NCBI GenBank assembly: GCA_964036195.1
Contig: OZ038452.1
Coordinates: forward strand, 15,928,704-15,992,703
Reading direction: 5' to 3'
DNA: 64,000 nt
Origin: Sphaerolaimus hirsutus
Lineage: Eukaryota > Nematoda > Chromadorea > Monhysterida > Sphaerolaimidae
Shown here: in pieces, positions 60,790 through 64,000 of the stretch
How the letters are laid out: each line of letters begins with the position of its first letter
Position numbering within the stretch: position 1 is the first letter of the stretch
The notes under the pieces: generated by a model
What the model saw: the letters and a program-made list of their open reading frames with translations, nothing else
What the model was told of the DNA's origin: nothing
Database searches by the model: none
Made by a program: the position numbers and the translations under genes

Positions 60790-61069
60790 GCATACTGTAA
60801 GTTCCTAAATAATGCAAGCGCCGACACGGTCTTCTATCCTAAAAGCTACGTTCCTCGGAAAGCAATATCATCAAAAAGCGGATAGAGGGCGGCTTGATTA
60901 CGGCGTCGAGCCGCAGCGTTGGAAGGAGCATATAAAGCTAGAGCATCAATATGCGATACGAAAATTTATGAATCAATTGCTTTTCACATTTACGAACACC
61001 ATAAGACTGGCGTTGTATATGGAGCAAGGCAGTGCGGCTGCAATGGCTACTCTCAACTCCAGGGGGTAG
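60790..61069 (+). CDS. Possible exon of an unrecognised gene
   Basis: The only coding-looking sequence right of 47 kb. Two readings compete. In one frame 60823-60890 gives ADTVFYPKSYVPRKAISSKS, then stops. In another, 60812-61069 is open and contains GRLDYGVEPQRWKEHIKLEH followed by a hydrophobic/charged helix. Composition is protein-like but no family is recognised and no partner exon was found. MITE copy D begins at its 3' end (61064), as copies A and C do at other exons. Confidence 0.3.
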
Positions 61070-61238
61070 TCCCAGACCTTGTAAAATGCCCCGTGAAATG
61101 TCAAATGTCAGGCAAAGTATCAAAAGTCAGGAAAATTCCCTGGGAAATGACAGACACAAATGACATTTTCCAATACATTTCACATGACTTTTGACACTTT
61201 GCATGCCATTTGACATTTTACAGGATCTGGGATAGGCG
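61064..61238. mobile_element. Introner-like MITE, copy D
   Basis: Flanked by CCAGGG and CCAGGTT. Left TAGTCCCAGACCTTGTAAAA pairs with right TTTTACAGGATCTGGGATA; arms of TGTCAAATGTCA / TGACATTT. The most complete GTAAAA...TTTTACAG copy. Confidence 0.75.
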
Positions 61239-62029
61239 CCAGGTTTACCTATGAGTGTGTATTTACATGGATTTTATAAACATTGATCAACACCTTCTGA
61301 AACAGTAGTCAACGTTGAATGAGTGAGTACTGTGCCTTGTGCGATATTGTGGACATTGCGGAGCGATAGAGAGTGCGAAAAGGAAAAATATTATAGAAAG
61401 CAATCAATACCACTACAATAGAGATTAATTACGAAATTACAATAAAGAGATATTTACAACCGCGACTCATGAGCATCGGTTTGCAGCATGGGTCAATGTT
61501 AGTCTCAGGCGGCTATAGACATTAGAAACCTCAATTCGACAGTAAAACAAATTTAAATATTTTCGATATTTATTTGTCTTGATCACTTTTATGGATTTAT
61601 GGACACCCGAAAAAAAATTTTTTTAGCTTAAATTGGAAGAGAAAATACCTTTAAAAATTTGTGATACTTTGAAAATTTGAAAAAACGGTACGGCGAAAAA
61701 GCGAGCAACATTTAAAATCGCAGGGAGATAGGTAAGTTTCAATAGATATTTTACACGTATGCCGACAACTGAAGTTAAGGTACACACAACAATTTTCAAA
61801 AAAATGCGAAAGCTATTACACAGCAGGAAACCTGGCAGTGCGAAAGTACCAACAAAATCGAGATTAAATTTTTGCACGACCGTTGCCATCGTGAGCCACG
61901 GCTAGTGCCTTCTAATCAAGCCACATCCGGCGGGCAATAACTCCCGGCAATACACACTGATTGCGGAGAGGTTGTTCGGGTCGGCCGACATAGTAAATAT
62001 GTATAATCAGACTGGCTCGACGCTGGGGT
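61239..62029. other. Intergenic, nothing recognised
   Basis: AT-rich, no repeat or coding signal identified. Confidence 0.45.
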
Positions 62030-62690
<661 letters not shown>

Positions 62691-63702
62691 TAGGTAATCA
62701 TATTTTATTTCGCTCAAGCTTGCGCTCGTTTATTGCTAGCGGCTAAGTGGGGAGAAGGCTGCGAGCGGCGAGCTGCGATAATCGAGCCTTGTTCAACTCG
62801 GAATGTTTTACGCGGCCGGCCGACGGCGGCGACTACACGAAAGGTGCGCGTACGCCGCAATCTATGCAACATATTTATTTACTAGCGCGCTTGCAACACT
62901 ATATTTGCACGCACACTTCCCTCGCTCCATCCCCTAGAGGGTTTCACCTAAGCGGCTAGCTGGTACTGTACGTACACATACAACTATTTAAATATAAAAT
63001 AGCTGTGGAATGTGTCTACTCTCATGCGCTCTGCTAGCTCTCGCCGCCTTATTTATTATTGATCCTGATAAACCGAGTAAATATTTCTGAGTAGCAAAAC
63101 AGCTACGGCCATGGGTACTCAAGTGTTCTTAGCGAGAGAAAATGTTGTCATGACAAACCTTGTGGCACCACTAACAAATCAATGTGCAAAAATGCAAAAC
63201 GTGAATGCGTGTGCTACTGCCAACCGCATTCTATTTAAATAATTATGTTACGCTGTGTACGTAACGTACACGTAAAACACACGCCGTGTGACATCAGTGC
63301 TGAGCTGATGATGCGGAATAAAAGTGCAATGCAATGTCACATTGAAAGGGCAAAATCTGTCTAACGGCAGCGTTGTCATCACAAAAATGCAAGTGATGAC
63401 ATAAAATTTCTGTCATCAGGGAAAATCAGTGTCAATCAGTGACCTTTAATTCGTCCAGCTTATCACCTAAGTATTTTCAAATAATAGTTGCTATTTATGC
63501 ACTCATTGACACCACACACACACACTATTGTAGTTTATGGTGAAATTTTGGACACTGGTCGATCAGCTTTTGATGCATTGACTTCACTGAAAGGAACAGT
63601 CCATCCACTACTGTTGACCGTGATCGAAAATGCTTGATTCTAGCAATCTCAAATGTGCTCTAAACAGATGCATCACTTTTCAAAATTTTGACAAAAAACT
63701 AG
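62691..63702. other. Intergenic, nothing recognised
   Basis: 62740-62850 is GC-richer but has no splice-supported frame. No repeat structure found. Confidence 0.45.
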
Positions 63703-63780
63703 CCTAGGGGTAGGAAAGGGGAGGAGGGTTCCCCCCCCCCAAAGCCAACCCCCGGAGGGTCAAAATCTAGCCTACCCCTG
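63703..63780. mobile_element. Minimal CAGGGGTA hAT-type MITE
   Basis: TAGGGGTAGGAAAGGGGAGG left and AGGGTCAAAATCTAGCCTAC + CCCTG right, 78 bp: an internal deletion derivative keeping both ends. Confidence 0.65.
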
Positions 63781-64000
63781 AGTCTGTCTTATCCGTTTTA
63801 AACCTCGTCCTGCGTTGCAGTCAGTTACCTGGTATTTATTTATCTAAATAAATATAAATATGAACCCCGCCCCGGTGAAGGTCAAAATTCACGGGTCTCA
63901 AACAACACCGAACATTCATTTAAACATTAGTCTAACGGGTTGTCATCCTGTCGATGCGGGATGTCAGCCCGTATTTGGCGAACGGTGCGCTAATTATATA

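Noticed and set aside
61623-61889. 88-codon minus-strand frame
   Set aside because: Phe/Leu-rich reading of AT-rich DNA, with no domain and no splice support.

Overview
The window is a gene-sparse, transposon-dense stretch of an invertebrate animal genome. GC-rich exons sit as islands in AT-rich introns, and a neuropeptide receptor of the DMSR/sex-peptide-receptor type suggests a protostome. I cannot name the species. No prokaryotic features, CRISPR arrays, rRNA or tRNA genes were seen.

Three host genes can be built by following splice phase. (1) The left edge holds the last five exons of a plus-strand rhodopsin-like GPCR (299-2455). (2) A minus-strand gene of 31 exons runs from 46862 down to 8569. 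Its exons add up to 5,508 nt, an unbroken 1,835-residue frame. It has the order of the NWD1/NWD2 (nematode qui-1) family: N-terminal effector-like region, NACHT P-loop NTPase, helical linker, WD40 propellers and a low-complexity tail. (3) A plus-strand gene for an unrecognised four-pass membrane protein (about 37662-41897) lies nested, antisense, in the 7.4-kb intron 12 of the NACHT-WD40 gene. From 47 to 64 kb I find no confident gene, only satellites, miniature transposons and one weak candidate exon near 60.8 kb.

Mobile DNA fills most of the rest. Intron 29 of the NACHT-WD40 gene carries a hAT-type miniature element (9709-20014, 8-bp target duplication). Inside it is a 9.6-kb LINE (10289-19893) with its own 6-bp duplication. 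The LINE reads open for 2,887 codons and carries a GDSL-type esterase, an AP endonuclease, a reverse transcriptase and a zinc-knuckle tail. It also appears to contain GT-AG introns and exons in other frames, including an RGG-rich protein, all overlapping the long open frame. Many hAT-type MITEs (TAGGG or CAGGGG ends), a TACCGTA-ended family, a GGCGC/CACACT-ended foldback family, nested insertions three deep, a 1.2-kb near-perfect palindrome and three adjacent satellite arrays are also present.

The most interesting pattern is a MITE family whose inverted repeats carry splice-site motifs: CTGTAAA at one end and its reverse complement TTTACAG at the other. It is found at or inside three coding exons and in other introns. 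This is what introner elements, which create introns by transposition, would look like. Some copies fit ordinary GT-AG splicing in frame. One copy, in the membrane-protein exon, restores the reading frame only if it is cut out exactly at its target duplication.
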